Made by a program: the position numbers and the translations under genes
Notes under the pieces: generated by a model
What the model was told of the DNA's origin: nothing
The model's database searches: none
The model's input: only the letters and a program-made list of their open reading frames with translations
Source of the DNA: Cymbidium sinense
Taxonomy: Eukaryota; Streptophyta; Magnoliopsida; Asparagales; Orchidaceae
Assembly (NCBI GenBank): GCA_021442155.1
Contig: JAKCPB010000358.1
Location: forward strand, 62,001-126,000
Direction: 5' to 3'
DNA length: 64,000 nucleotides
In this document: one piece after another, positions 33,650-44,084 of the stretch
How positions within the stretch are numbered: the first letter of the stretch is position 1
Layout of the letters: each line of letters begins with the position of its first letter

Positions 33650-36600
33650 AGTATTTTGTGAATCCACAATGTGTTTAGGGTAGATGTAAAGAACCTAAGT
33701 GGCATCCTATCCTTCAACACAAACACAAAACACACAAACATAGAAAATAAACACATATCTTTATCTTGGGCTACTTTGAGTTAATATAATGCCCTAGTGG
33801 CACTCACTTAGCTACATGCTACTACTAGTGTGTGACCCCAGTGGTCTTCTTTCTTTGGAGGATGTAAGTCTACTACACTTTCCTTCCTTACTTGGCCACT
33901 ATACATTGACGAGCACCTTGTTAGTTTGGTAGGCCTTACTGCATGGCTGGTAAGCTACCTCATGTTGCCTTCATTTAAGAGGATGTGAGTCTTATGCTTT
34001 CTTCTTGGATTAGCCTTCATGCACTAGCGGGTCGAGTATATTTGAGGTTTAGGATAAGATAAGCAGCTCCTTTTCCTCACGACTAATTCAAGTATGGGTG
34101 AAGTCCTTCCTTGGGGCTCCCCATTAAGTAGTCACTCTAAGTCAAATAGTATATATCCTACTGATGACAGTCTATCCCGATGATTAGTTTTGCTTAGAAA
34201 GTTGTAAGCCTACATGCTTTATTTTGAGGTTTATTGTTGCTGTGGCACCTTAGGTTTCTTGGTTCTCACCATGGATGGATACACCACATGATGATGGATA
34301 CACCTTAAGTTGGTTGGTTCTCACACCTCAAGATACACCACTCATAGCAAATTTAAGTTTGATATGCTTTCTCCTTGAGTTGGCAACCTTATACCTATAG
34401 GCTTTCTTTTCCAGGGCTCAGGATAACACCCCTAGCAGCACCTCCCTTTTGGGCACTATATTTAGATCATGTGCTTTGCGACCCCATTTAGACACTACCG
34501 GGTTACTATCGGATTGGATAGTTCCTCTAGTAACCACCCATGTGGTTGGAGAATCCATCCTATGGATGTGCGATTCTCCTTGGTCTAGTAAATAGATAGG
34601 TATGAGACATAGGCCCTTTTTTAGTGTGGTCCCTTGCAAACCAAGGGTCCATGAAAATATTAAAATATATTTATATATTCACTTGTGGATTTGGAGGTCA
34701 ACTTAGTGGTATTTTCCCAAGAATTTTATCTTTAAGGCAGTGCCATCAAAACTCCCTATAGGAATCGCCTGACTACTCTTGAGTTAATATAAGTCCCCAG
34801 TGGAATTCACTAGGTAGTCACCCCTAAGTTAGGTTCAATTTGTTGTGCTACCAACAGGTCACCCCAGCGGTTGTTCCCTACTTTAGAAGATCTAAGTATA
34901 CTCACTCTTCTTCCTATAGTTGCACACCAAAAGGCCCTTTAGGTTGTTGGCTAGCTCTACGGTCATTAGGCTATCCCTTTGGATTTGTAAATCGAGATGA
35001 CAAGTTTGATATAGCCCCTTCTCTATGTGTTCATCGCACACCAACATGGTCTATAAATTAAATCTATCAAATTTGATTGAGCTCATATCCCCAACGGATA
35101 TGCCCTCAATTCGAAATCAAACTAAGCCAAATAAACCATATCAAATCACATGAAATTAAGATAAAATTAATCTTCACTACTTTTGAGTTGACAGACATTC
35201 ACTCAATAGTCTCCCCAGGTTAGGTTTGATTTTTTGCATCTAACAGGTCACCCAGGTGGTTGTTCCTTTGGAAGATATAGGTGTTCTACACCTTCTTCCT
35301 AGCATAGTCTCTACACATCGAAAGGCAACCCCTTAAGTTGGCTAGCTTTACCCTTCAATTGGAAGACTATCCCTTTGGATTTGTAAACCTGAGGTAGGTC
35401 AAGGCTAATATAGCTGCTTCTCAGTGGGTCCATTGCACACCTATACGGTCCATATATTAACTCAGATTAATTTAAAGCCATTTTGATTTTCCCTAGTGGA
35501 CTTAAATCATACTCTTCTCCCTAGTGGAACCCTAAATCAAATATCAACAAGTCAAGCAAATATATAAATTCAAAACCAACTTCTCAAGTGGAGCCAAATT
35601 AATCCAACTCCCTAGTAGAGCCTAAATCAAAGAAATCCAAACTCTTATCCCCAACGAATACATCTCCAAACAAATTGATGAAATCAAACTCAAATCAATC
35701 CCTACGATAGCACAACTAGATTCCTAGTGGATGGTTCTATATATATCGGATCTTGACTTAAGCACATATCTCTAGCGGATATACCTCCACATCAATTAAA
35801 ACAAAATAAATTAAAATTATCGATTTTAATCCCTGGTAAATTATAGATTCTTATCCCCAATAGAACTTCTTTCCACAAATCAAATCAAACTCAAACCTTA
35901 TCCTGATTTTCTTCTTCTATGCCCTCAACATAGACCTCATGTCATGTCAATGCATGTGTGACCCCTAGATATCTCCCTCCATGTCCTTGACATGTAATTC
36001 TCATCAAATCTTTTTTTTTCTCTTCATGACACCTTAAAACTTCAACCAAAAGCCTAATAATGTATTCATTCAAATTACATCATCTTAACATTGTTGTAAT
36101 ATTTTATGATTTGTGATGGTGAAAGTTCAAACTAACTATACAATATCATGCTAAACATATTAAAGTGAATAAATTTTATATTATAATTTTCTATAATATA
36201 ATATGTCTTACATTACACCTCATTAGAATCACTTAAAAGGATCAAATAACAAAATTTTCTCAAAGTATGAATAAAGTTCATTTTGGATGTAAAATTGTTA
36301 TTTTTCTATTAGAAATGGTACAAAATAGCATAATTTTGGTGTTACTTCATGGTGTGTGCCATAAATTTGGAAAAATTCTTCTATCTTAACCTTCAAATTA
36401 TCTTTATTACACCTTAAAATGAATCACTTTAAGTAAAGACTTCATAAAATTTGGTTGAAAAATGAATATTTATTTTGGATGCAAAATTTCATTCTTTTGA
36501 TTAAATGACACAGATACACATGATATTCTAAAACACCTTAAACTTTGCCAAATCCCATCATCTCGTATAAATTAGTATTTTTATGAATTATACCAGTACA

Positions 36601-37400
36601 ACTCTACTACATCATACTATAACAAACTAAAATATGCTAAACAACAAGTAGTAATACACAATAGCATGCTATAATGCATGATGCTACACTATGTTATGGC
36701 ATCTTATATTATAATACACTATAACATATTATATTATAATATATTGCATATCACATCATAAGGGATTGCTTAAGATAAAAAATCATAATATTAGTCTAAA
36801 CAATAAAAGCCTATATATTTTAATTGTATTACTTACATATTTTAAATTATAACAATATATTATGATGCCATGCTCTACCTTTTATGAATTTTGCCAAATT
36901 CAACCATTTTAAAGTCTAAATAATCATTTTTATAAATAATTCTAGTGTAGGCTCGTTTGCTTGATTATAAAATACTAAAATATATTAAAATGTGTTAAAA
37001 CATATAATATTTATTTTGAACATAAAATCCTACTTTTTAGACTACAAGTGGCTATCCCACCTTTGATTCTACAACCTAATTCCCACTTTAAATTTAAGAA
37101 ATTTTATCATCTAATTTATTAAATCAATAATTTTATGATTTATATTAATATAGACTATGTATAGAATACATAATATATCTCAAAACATCTTATAACATCC
37201 AAAAACACATTACATGCTCAAATATATGATGCTACATTGTACTATAATATATGGTATTATAATATGATTTAGGGTTAGGGTTTTGGGCATTCAAATATGT
37301 AATAATAAAGGGAGACTCTCTTAAAGACATTTTCTTTAGCTACCATAACTATGTTAGGATTAGGTAATTCTTTCGATCTATTCCTAATAACATCTTTATT
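33650..37400 (+). other. 3' non-coding arm of element B
   Basis: No gene. It contains diverged direct repeats opening with TTTGAGTTAATATAA-like and CCCAGTGG-like words, with the landmark GGAGGATGTAAGTCTACTACAC, near 33,775, 34,770 and 35,175 (spacing of the last two about 0.4 kb). CCCAGTGGA/CCCTAGTGG words recur to about 35,900. From about 36,130 the sequence is very AT-rich with ATTATATTATAATA-type palindromes. It aligns with the 3' arm of A (which lacks about 1.2 kb) and with C inverted. Confidence 0.6.
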
Positions 37401-37404
37401 CAAG

Positions 37405-37600
37405 GTTTAGGGTTTAGGGTTTGAGGTTTAGTGTTTAGAGTTTAGGGTTATAGGTTTTAGGGTTTAGGGTTTATGGTTTTATGGTTTAGGGTTTAGGGTT
37501 TAGGGTTTAGCATTTTAGGGTTTTGGGTTTTGGGTTTAGGGTTTTGGGTTTTGGGTTTTGGGTTTTTATTTTAGGGTTAGGGTTTAAGGTTTTTTTTTAA
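37405..37600 (-). repeat. TTTAGGG-like block before copy 6
   Basis: Short stretch of GGGTTTAGGG and GGGTTTTGGG words between element B and GRP copy 6. It is the remaining edge of the spacer that B interrupted. Confidence 0.75.
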
Positions 37601-38059
37601 TAGAGAACAAATTTAGATTCAACATTTCTTCTTTTTGATTTCATCAACCAAGTAGCACTCCAAGTTTTTTAAGACATAAGTGATGACATAGATAAAAAAT
37701 GAGCACCCATAGATCTAATCAAAAACCCTAGATAAAGACATAGTTCCTTAAGCGAAATCGACGCCATTCTTGGTTTCTAGGTCCCATCAAGCACCCCGCC
37801 TCGGTAGTGGATCTCGCATATCCTCGAATCCCCATGGTTGTAACCTTTCTCGCTCCTCCCGTCTCCATAACAAATCCACCAGCGGCCCACCACCACCTTG
37901 AGACATCCCACAGACCTCCGATCCCCACCACCACTACACACACAACTACGCTTGCCTTTGCTTCACCTCCACTGCCTCGGCCTTCACCTCGACTGCCAAA
38001 TATGAACTGAGCCTAGTTGATGGTGATGTTCCTACCATCAAGGTTCTATCCACTCTTAG
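37601..38059 (-). pseudogene. GRP-like last exon and 3' UTR, copy 6
   Basis: Acceptor-like CCTAAG is followed by AGTGGATAGAACC. LDGRNITIN is then readable, followed by a TAG stop and AQF. This shows the diagnostic RRM end with two nonsense codons (TAG replacing the Gln codon of NGQ, and TAG before AQ). The glycine-rich part is reduced to GGG and WWW strings because of frame changes. The UTR matches the other copies (TTTTTTATCTATGTCATC). Inactive. Confidence 0.8.
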
Positions 38060-40250
38060 GGTTTATGGTTAGTTTAGGGTTTAGGGTTGTAGGTTTTAGG
38101 GTTAAGGGTTTATAGTTTAGAGTTAGTTTAGGGTTTAGGGTTTAGGGTTTAGGATTTAGGGTTTAGGGTTTAGGGGTCAAAGGTTGGGGTAGTAGGTTTA
38201 GGGTTTATGGTTTAGGGTTTAGGATTTATGATTTAGGGTTTAGGGTTTAGGGGTTTTTTTTTTAAAAAATTAAGTGAATTAGGAGGTTTAGGTTTATTTA
38301 GTTTATTTATTATTTATTTTTGTTTATTTTACTTATTTTTACTTAGGTTTGTTTTTTTATTTAATTTAGTTTATTTATTTTATGTTTATTTACTTTAGTT
38401 TAGGTTTTTTAGTTTATTTTATGCTAAGCTTTAGGTTGGCTTTATTTTTTTTTTTTAGTTTTATTTTATTTTATTTTTAGGTTATTTTATTTTGAGGTTT
38501 AGGTTTAGGTTTTATTTTATTTTTTTAGGTTTCAGTTTCTATTTTAGGTTTATGTTTAGGTTTTATTTTTTAGTTTAGGTTTAGGTATAAATTTCATTTA
38601 TTTTATTTTATTTAATTTATGGTTTTGGTTTAGGTTTAGGTTTTATTTATTTTAGTTTAGTTTATTTTAGTTTAAATTTAGGTTTATTTTATTTTATTTA
38701 TTTTAGTTTAAGTTTTGGTTTATTTTATTTTTTTTATTTTAGGTTTAGGTTTTTTAGTTAAACATTTAGGTTTTATTTTTATGTTTATTTTTTAGGTTTA
38801 GATTTTTATTTAGTTTTCATTTTATTTTATTTTTGGTTTATTTTATTTTTATTTTATTTTTACTTTTTATTCTATTTAGGTTTCTTATTTTTAGGTTTAT
38901 TATATTTATTATTTAGTTTAGATATGTATTTATTTTATTTTAGTTTAGTTTTGTTTTTTATATTTTATTTTATTTTTTTTTGCAGTAGGCTTTAGATATT
39001 TATTTTATTTTATTTTATTTTTATTTAGGTTTATTTTTTTATTTTTATTTTGGTCTTTGTTTTTCAGTATTGTGCCTTTTAGAGTAGTATTTTAGGGGCC
39101 TGAGGTCAGGGTCAAGGGGTTTTAAGGCCTAGTGTCTCAGGCCTAGGTTTTAGGATCTTGGTCTTAAGGTTTAGGGTCTGGTGGCTCAGGGTGGTGGCTA
39201 AGGGTGGGTCTGGGCTGGTCCCAGGGTCCGCCTAGGGTTAGTTTTAAGTTTAGGGTGTAGGTTAGGGTTTTTTTGTTTTTTAATTTTTTAATTTTTGATT
39301 TTTTAAAATTAAGTAAACCCTCAATCTATTCTTGTTAATTTATTTATTAGTGTTTTTTATTTTATCTTTAGGTTTATTTTTTATTTATATTTATAGTTTA
39401 TTTATTTTAGGTTTATTATAGTAGGTTTTATTTTAGTTTATTTTTAGGTTTAGTTTAGGTCTATTTTAGTTTAGTTTTATCTTTATTTTATTTTTAGGTT
39501 TAAATTTTATTTTATTTTATTAGGTTTTGGTTTTTATTTTATTTTTTTAGGTTTAGGTTTTAAGTTTTTATTTTAGGTTTATTTTAGGTTTTATTTTTAG
39601 TTTAGGTTTAGTTTATTTTAGTTTATTTTATTTAGGGTTTAGGTTTAGTTTATTTTAGGTTAGAAAGGTTATTTATTTTATTTTAGCTATATAGTTTAAG
39701 TTTAGGTTTATTTTATTTTTATCTAGATCAGGTTTTTTTTAGTTTATGGTAGGATTTATGTTTAATTTATTTTTAAGCCTTATAATTAGATTTATTCCCT
39801 AGGTTTAGGTTTTTATTAGTTTAATTTTATTTTATTTTAACCTTTAGGTTTAGTTTATTTTATTTAGGTTTTATTTTACTTTAGTTTAAGTTTTATTTTA
39901 TTTTCAGCTCTACATTTACATCAGTTTTCGCTGTTTCTTTATTTTTATTTCATTTTTATTTTATCTTTGGTTTTAGACTTTTCATTTCTTTTATTTTAAG
40001 GTTTTATTTAGTTTAGGTTTAGGTTTTTAGCTTTTTAGTGTTTAGGATTTAAGGTTTAGGGTCACTTGCTAGGTTTAGGTTTGGGGTTTAGGGTTAAGGT
40101 TTAGGGTTAGGGTTTAGGGTTTAGGGTTAAAGGTTTAGGGTTTAGGTTTCAGGGTTTAGGGTTTAGGTTTTTAGTGTTTATATTTTAGGATTTAAGTTTT
40201 AGGTCTAGGGTTCAAGTTTTAGTTTAGGGTTTAAGGTTTTTGGTTTTTTT
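38060..40250 (-). repeat. Telomere-like/(TTTTA)n spacer, unit 6
   Basis: TTTAGGG-rich block, then AAATTAAGTGAA (38,267-38,278), then T-rich runs to 39,050. A GC-richer islet follows at about 39,060-39,250 (CTCAGGCC, GGTCCCAGGG words), directly followed by a second boundary motif AAATTAAGTAAACC (39,306-39,319). T-rich runs resume, and a TTTAGGG-rich block leads into copy 7. No gene. This is the clearest two-sub-unit spacer. Confidence 0.8.
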
Positions 40251-40681
40251 TAATAGAGAATAAATTCAAATTAAGCATTTCTTCTTTTCAATTTCATGAA
40301 CCAAGTAACATATCTAGTTTTCAGAGACACAAGAGATGATATAAATAAAAAATGAGCACACTTAAATAAAAAACCCTACATAACTGGAACCATCTCTACT
40401 ATAAAGGCACAGCTAAATGTGATCGATCATTTCTTTCTAGTTCCCATCAACCACCCCGCTTCTCGAGTAGGATCCGCCATAATATCCTGATCTCCTCGCC
40501 ACCACCACGGATGTAACCTAGTTCCTCTCCTCCATAACCACCACGCTCTAACCACCACCTCCATATCCACCAACACCTTAAAATCCCCATCACCATAGGA
40601 TAACTGCCACCACCACCACCCCTCTAGATCTAGATTGAGTCTAGTTGATGATGATGTTATCAAGGTTATGCCCATTCTTAG
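40251..40681 (-). pseudogene. GRP-like last exon and 3' UTR, copy 7
   Basis: Acceptor-like CTAAG, then AATGGGCATAACCTTGATAA. IIIN, a TAG stop and TQSRSRG are then read, so the AQSR block is preserved apart from the shared nonsense codon and a small deletion in DGRN. Glycine-rich codons follow with several frame changes, and the UTR is shorter than in copy 5. Inactive. Confidence 0.8.
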
Positions 40682-42900
40682 TTTAGGTTAGTTTAGGGTT
40701 TAGAATTTATTTATTTTTAATTTATTTAGTTTCTTTAGTTTAAGTTTAGGGTTTAGGTTTGGGTTAGGTTTAGGGGTTTAAGTTTGGTTTTTAGGGGTTT
40801 AGGGTTTGGGTTTAGGGTTTTAGTTTGTGGGGTTTAGGTTTAGGGTTAGGGTTTAGTTAGGTTTAGGATTTAGGGTTTAGTGTTTGTTAGGGTTTAGGGT
40901 TTGAGGGTTTAGAAATTTTAGGGTTTAGGGTTTAGGATTTTAGTTTGGGCAGGTTTATATGGCTAGAGTTACTTTATTTCCAGTATATGGTCCAGGGTTT
41001 AGGGTTTTATTTTAAAAAAATTAAACCCGATAGTTTTAGGTTTATTTTAGTTAATTTTATTTATTTTAATTTATTTTATTTTATTTTTACTTAGGTTTAT
41101 TTTTAATATTTATTTATTTAGTTTATTTATTTAGATTTATTTTATTTTAGTTTACATTTTATTTTAGTTTATTTTTCATTTAGGTTAGGTTTATGCTTAT
41201 TTTAGTTTAGTTTTTATTTTATTTTATTTTTAGGTTTAGTTTTATTTTTCTTTAGGTTTAGATTTTTTTCATTTTTTTTTAGGTTTATGTTTTTATTTTA
41301 TGTTTTTTTTTTTATGTTTTATTTTTGTATAGGTTTAAGTTTTTTCTTTAGTTTATTTTATTTTATTTAGTTTAGGGTTTATGTTTAGTTTATTTTAGGT
41401 TTAGGTTTTGGTTTTATTTATTTTATTTTAGTTTTTTTTAGTTTAGGTTTAGGTTTATTTTTATTTTAGGTTTAGTTTTAGTTTTATTTTATTTAATTAG
41501 TTTTATTTTTAGCTTTATTTTTGGTTTAGGATTTTATTTAGTTTTATATAATTTTATTTGACATTTAGTTTTTATTTTATTTAGTTTTTTTTATTTTTAG
41601 GTTTATTTTATTTTTTTAAGTTTAGTTTAGGTTTTAATTTATTTTATTTTAGTTTAGTTTTTATTTTTTATTTTATTTTAATTTTACATTTAAGTTTAAG
41701 TTTAGGTTTAGTTTTGTTTTAGTTTTAGATTTTATTTATTTTAGGTTTAGGTTTTTTAATTATCCATTATTTTAGGTTTAATTTTTAGTTTTTTGAGTGG
41801 TTTAGGGTTTAGGATTTGGGCTGTGGGGTAGTTTAGGTTTTTTAGGTTGGAAGATTAGGGTCAGATTTAAGTTGTGGTGGGCATGGGTTTGGAGGTTTGG
41901 GTTTAGAGGTTTAGGGGAGGGGTAAGTCCAGAGTGAGTTTAGGTTTAGGATTTATTAGGGATTTTTTGTTTTATTATTTTATTTTTAAAATAAGTCAACC
42001 AAGTAGGTAGTTTATTTATTTATTTGATTTATTTTTTTATTTATTTTAGTTTTATTTAGCTTGATTATTATTTAGTTTAGTTTATTTAATTTAGGTTTAT
42101 TTTAGTTTAGTTTAGTTTTTTTATTATTTAGTTTAGAATTATTATTTTAGTTTAGGTTTTATTTCTTATTTTCAAGTTTAGGTTTAGGTTTTAGAATTTT
42201 ACTTAAGGTTTATTTTTAAGTTTTTTTTAGTTTAGATTTAGGTTTAATTTTAGTTTATTTTAATTTATTTATGGTTTAAGTTTAGGTTTAGGTTTAGTTT
42301 ATTTTAGAATTTAGGTTTAGGTTTTATTTATTTTAGTTTAATTTTTTTTTAGTTTAGGTTTAGGATAATTTTATTTTTATTTTAAGTTTAGGTTTTTTTT
42401 AGTTTAGGGTTTAGGTTTTATTTTTGGGTCTTATTTTTATGTTTATATATTTATTTATTTTTTAATTTATTTTATTTTTGGTTTATTTTCTTTTTATTTA
42501 GGTTTAGTTTTTATTTTATTTAGGTTTTTTATTTTTTTTGATTTATTTTAGATTTTTCTTTATTTTATTTTAGTTTAGTTTTTATTTTTTATTTTATTTT
42601 CTTTTTAGGTTTAGGTTTATGTTTAAGTTTTAATTTAGGTTTTTATTTTATTATTTTATTTTAGTTTAGGTTTTTTTATTTATTTTATTTTTTAAGTTGT
42701 ATTTAGTTTAGGTTTATATTTTTAGCTTTTAGGATTTAGGGTTTAAGGTTAATTGGGGGTTTAGGGTTTGTGGTTTAAGGTTAGGGTTTAGGATTTAGGG
42801 TTAAGGTTTTAGGGTTTAGGGTCTTTTAGGTTTTAAGGTTTAGGGTTTAGGTTGTAGGTCTAAGGTTCAAGTTTTAGTTTAGGGTTTGGGTTTTTAGCTT
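40682..42900 (-). repeat. Telomere-like/(TTTTA)n spacer, unit 7
   Basis: TTTAGGG-rich to about 40,990, an A-rich break (about 41,010-41,025), then TTTTATTTAGG runs. A weaker G-rich islet lies at about 41,800-41,950, followed by an AAATAAGTCAACC-like break (about 41,985), T-rich runs and a final TTTAGGG-rich block. No gene. Confidence 0.78.
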
Positions 42901-42902
42901 TT

Positions 42903-43355
42903 TTAATAGAAAATAAATTCATATTCAACATTTATTCTTTTTAATTTCATCAACCAAGCAACACACCAAGTATTTTAAGACATAAGGGACAACATAGATA
43001 AAACATGAGCACACATAGAGCAATTCAAAAAATCTAGATAACTAGAACTAACTCTACTACAAAGACACAATTCCATAAGCAGTAGATCGGATCAACCGTT
43101 CTTCAGTTTCTCCAGTTCCCATTAAAACCACCTCAGCCTCTCGATTAGCAGGATCCACCATCATATTCCCGATCTCTCCCTCTGCTACCACTGGTCAGAA
43201 TGCCGTTCCTCCCCGCCTCCATAACCACCACTGCCTCACCACCACCATATCCAACACCTCTAGATCCCCACCACCACTATGATAAATTCGCCTCGCCTCC
43301 TCACCATTAAGCTTTGGTTGTGATGATGTTTTACAAGGTTCTCATTCATTCCTAG
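42903..43355 (-). pseudogene. GRP-like last exon and 3' UTR, copy 8
   Basis: Most damaged at its start: the sense strand has GAATGAATGAGAACCTTGTAA and then CATCACAACCAAAGC, so NGQxLDGRNIT is only partly readable. The glycine-rich section (GGTGGTGGGGATCTAGAGG and related codons) and the complete UTR are present. It lacks the shared TAG. It is the last exon copy before the array meets element C. Confidence 0.75.
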
Positions 43356-44080
43356 CGTTTACATTTAGGTTTAGGAGTACTTTTAAATTTATTTAGTTAC
43401 TTTCGATTAAGGTTTAGGGTTTGGGGTTTAGGTTTTAGTTATTTTAGTTTAGTTTATTTTAGTTTAGGTTTTGGTTTATTTTAATTTATTTATTTTATTT
43501 TAATTTTAGGCTTAGGTTTTTTTTTTACTTTAGGGAATGGGTTTTATTTTTTATTTACTTTTAGGTTTTATTTTTAGTTTTCTTTTTTAGTGTTTTTTTA
43601 TTCTATTATTATTTTATTTTATTTTAGGTTTATTTTATTTTTTTTGTTTAGTTTTTATTTTATTAAGGTTTTTCATTCTTAGGTTTATTTTATTTTTTTT
43701 AGTTTAGTTTTGGTTTTGTTTAATTTATTTTATTTTTAATTTTGTTTTATTTTTTTTTAGGTTTAGGTTTAGTTTTAATTTAAGTTTTATTTTATTTTAA
43801 TTTTTTAATTTAGGTTTTTTGTTAATTTTATTTTTTTTAGGTTTTATTTAATTTAGGTTTAGGTTAGGGTTTAGGTTTAGGTTTAGAGTTTTAGGGTTTA
43901 TGGTTTAGGGGTTTAGGGTTTAGGGTTTAGGGTTTAGGGTTTGGCTTCGGGGTTTAGAGTTTAGGGTTTAGTGTTTTGGCTTTATGGTTTAGGGTTTTTA
44001 GGCTTTAGGGATTAGGGTTTTTAGGCTTTAAGGATTAGGGTTTATGGTTTAGGGTTTAGGGTTTAGGGCTTAGGGTTTAA
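43356..44080 (-). repeat. Telomere-like spacer, unit 8 (cut by element C)
   Basis: TTTTATTTAGG runs and, from about 43,860, dense TTTAGGG words (several perfect copies at about 43,915-43,945). The block ends at about 44,085, where the AT-rich 3' arm of element C begins. No gene. Confidence 0.78.
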
Positions 44081-44084
44081 GATT

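Larger units (their letters stand above)
30940..37400 (+). mobile_element. Ty3/gypsy Tat-type remnant B, 5' truncated
   Basis: Plus-strand relative of element A. It starts abruptly in the middle of the reverse transcriptase (FDELIHHQVKCYVND at about 30,950) directly after T-rich array sequence. It continues through RNase H, second RNase H and integrase to about 33,648, followed by a 3.6 kb non-coding 3' arm. Gag, protease and most of RT are absent. The 3' end continues about 110 bases beyond the point where A ends, up to the TTTAGGG words at about 37,405. LTRs are not recognised. Confidence 0.75.

Noticed and set aside
152..44080. A true chromosome end (telomere).
   Set aside because: Telomere-like units are degenerate, mixed with (TTTTA)n, broken up by exon copies and transposons, and followed by 20 kb of other sequence. 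This is interstitial.
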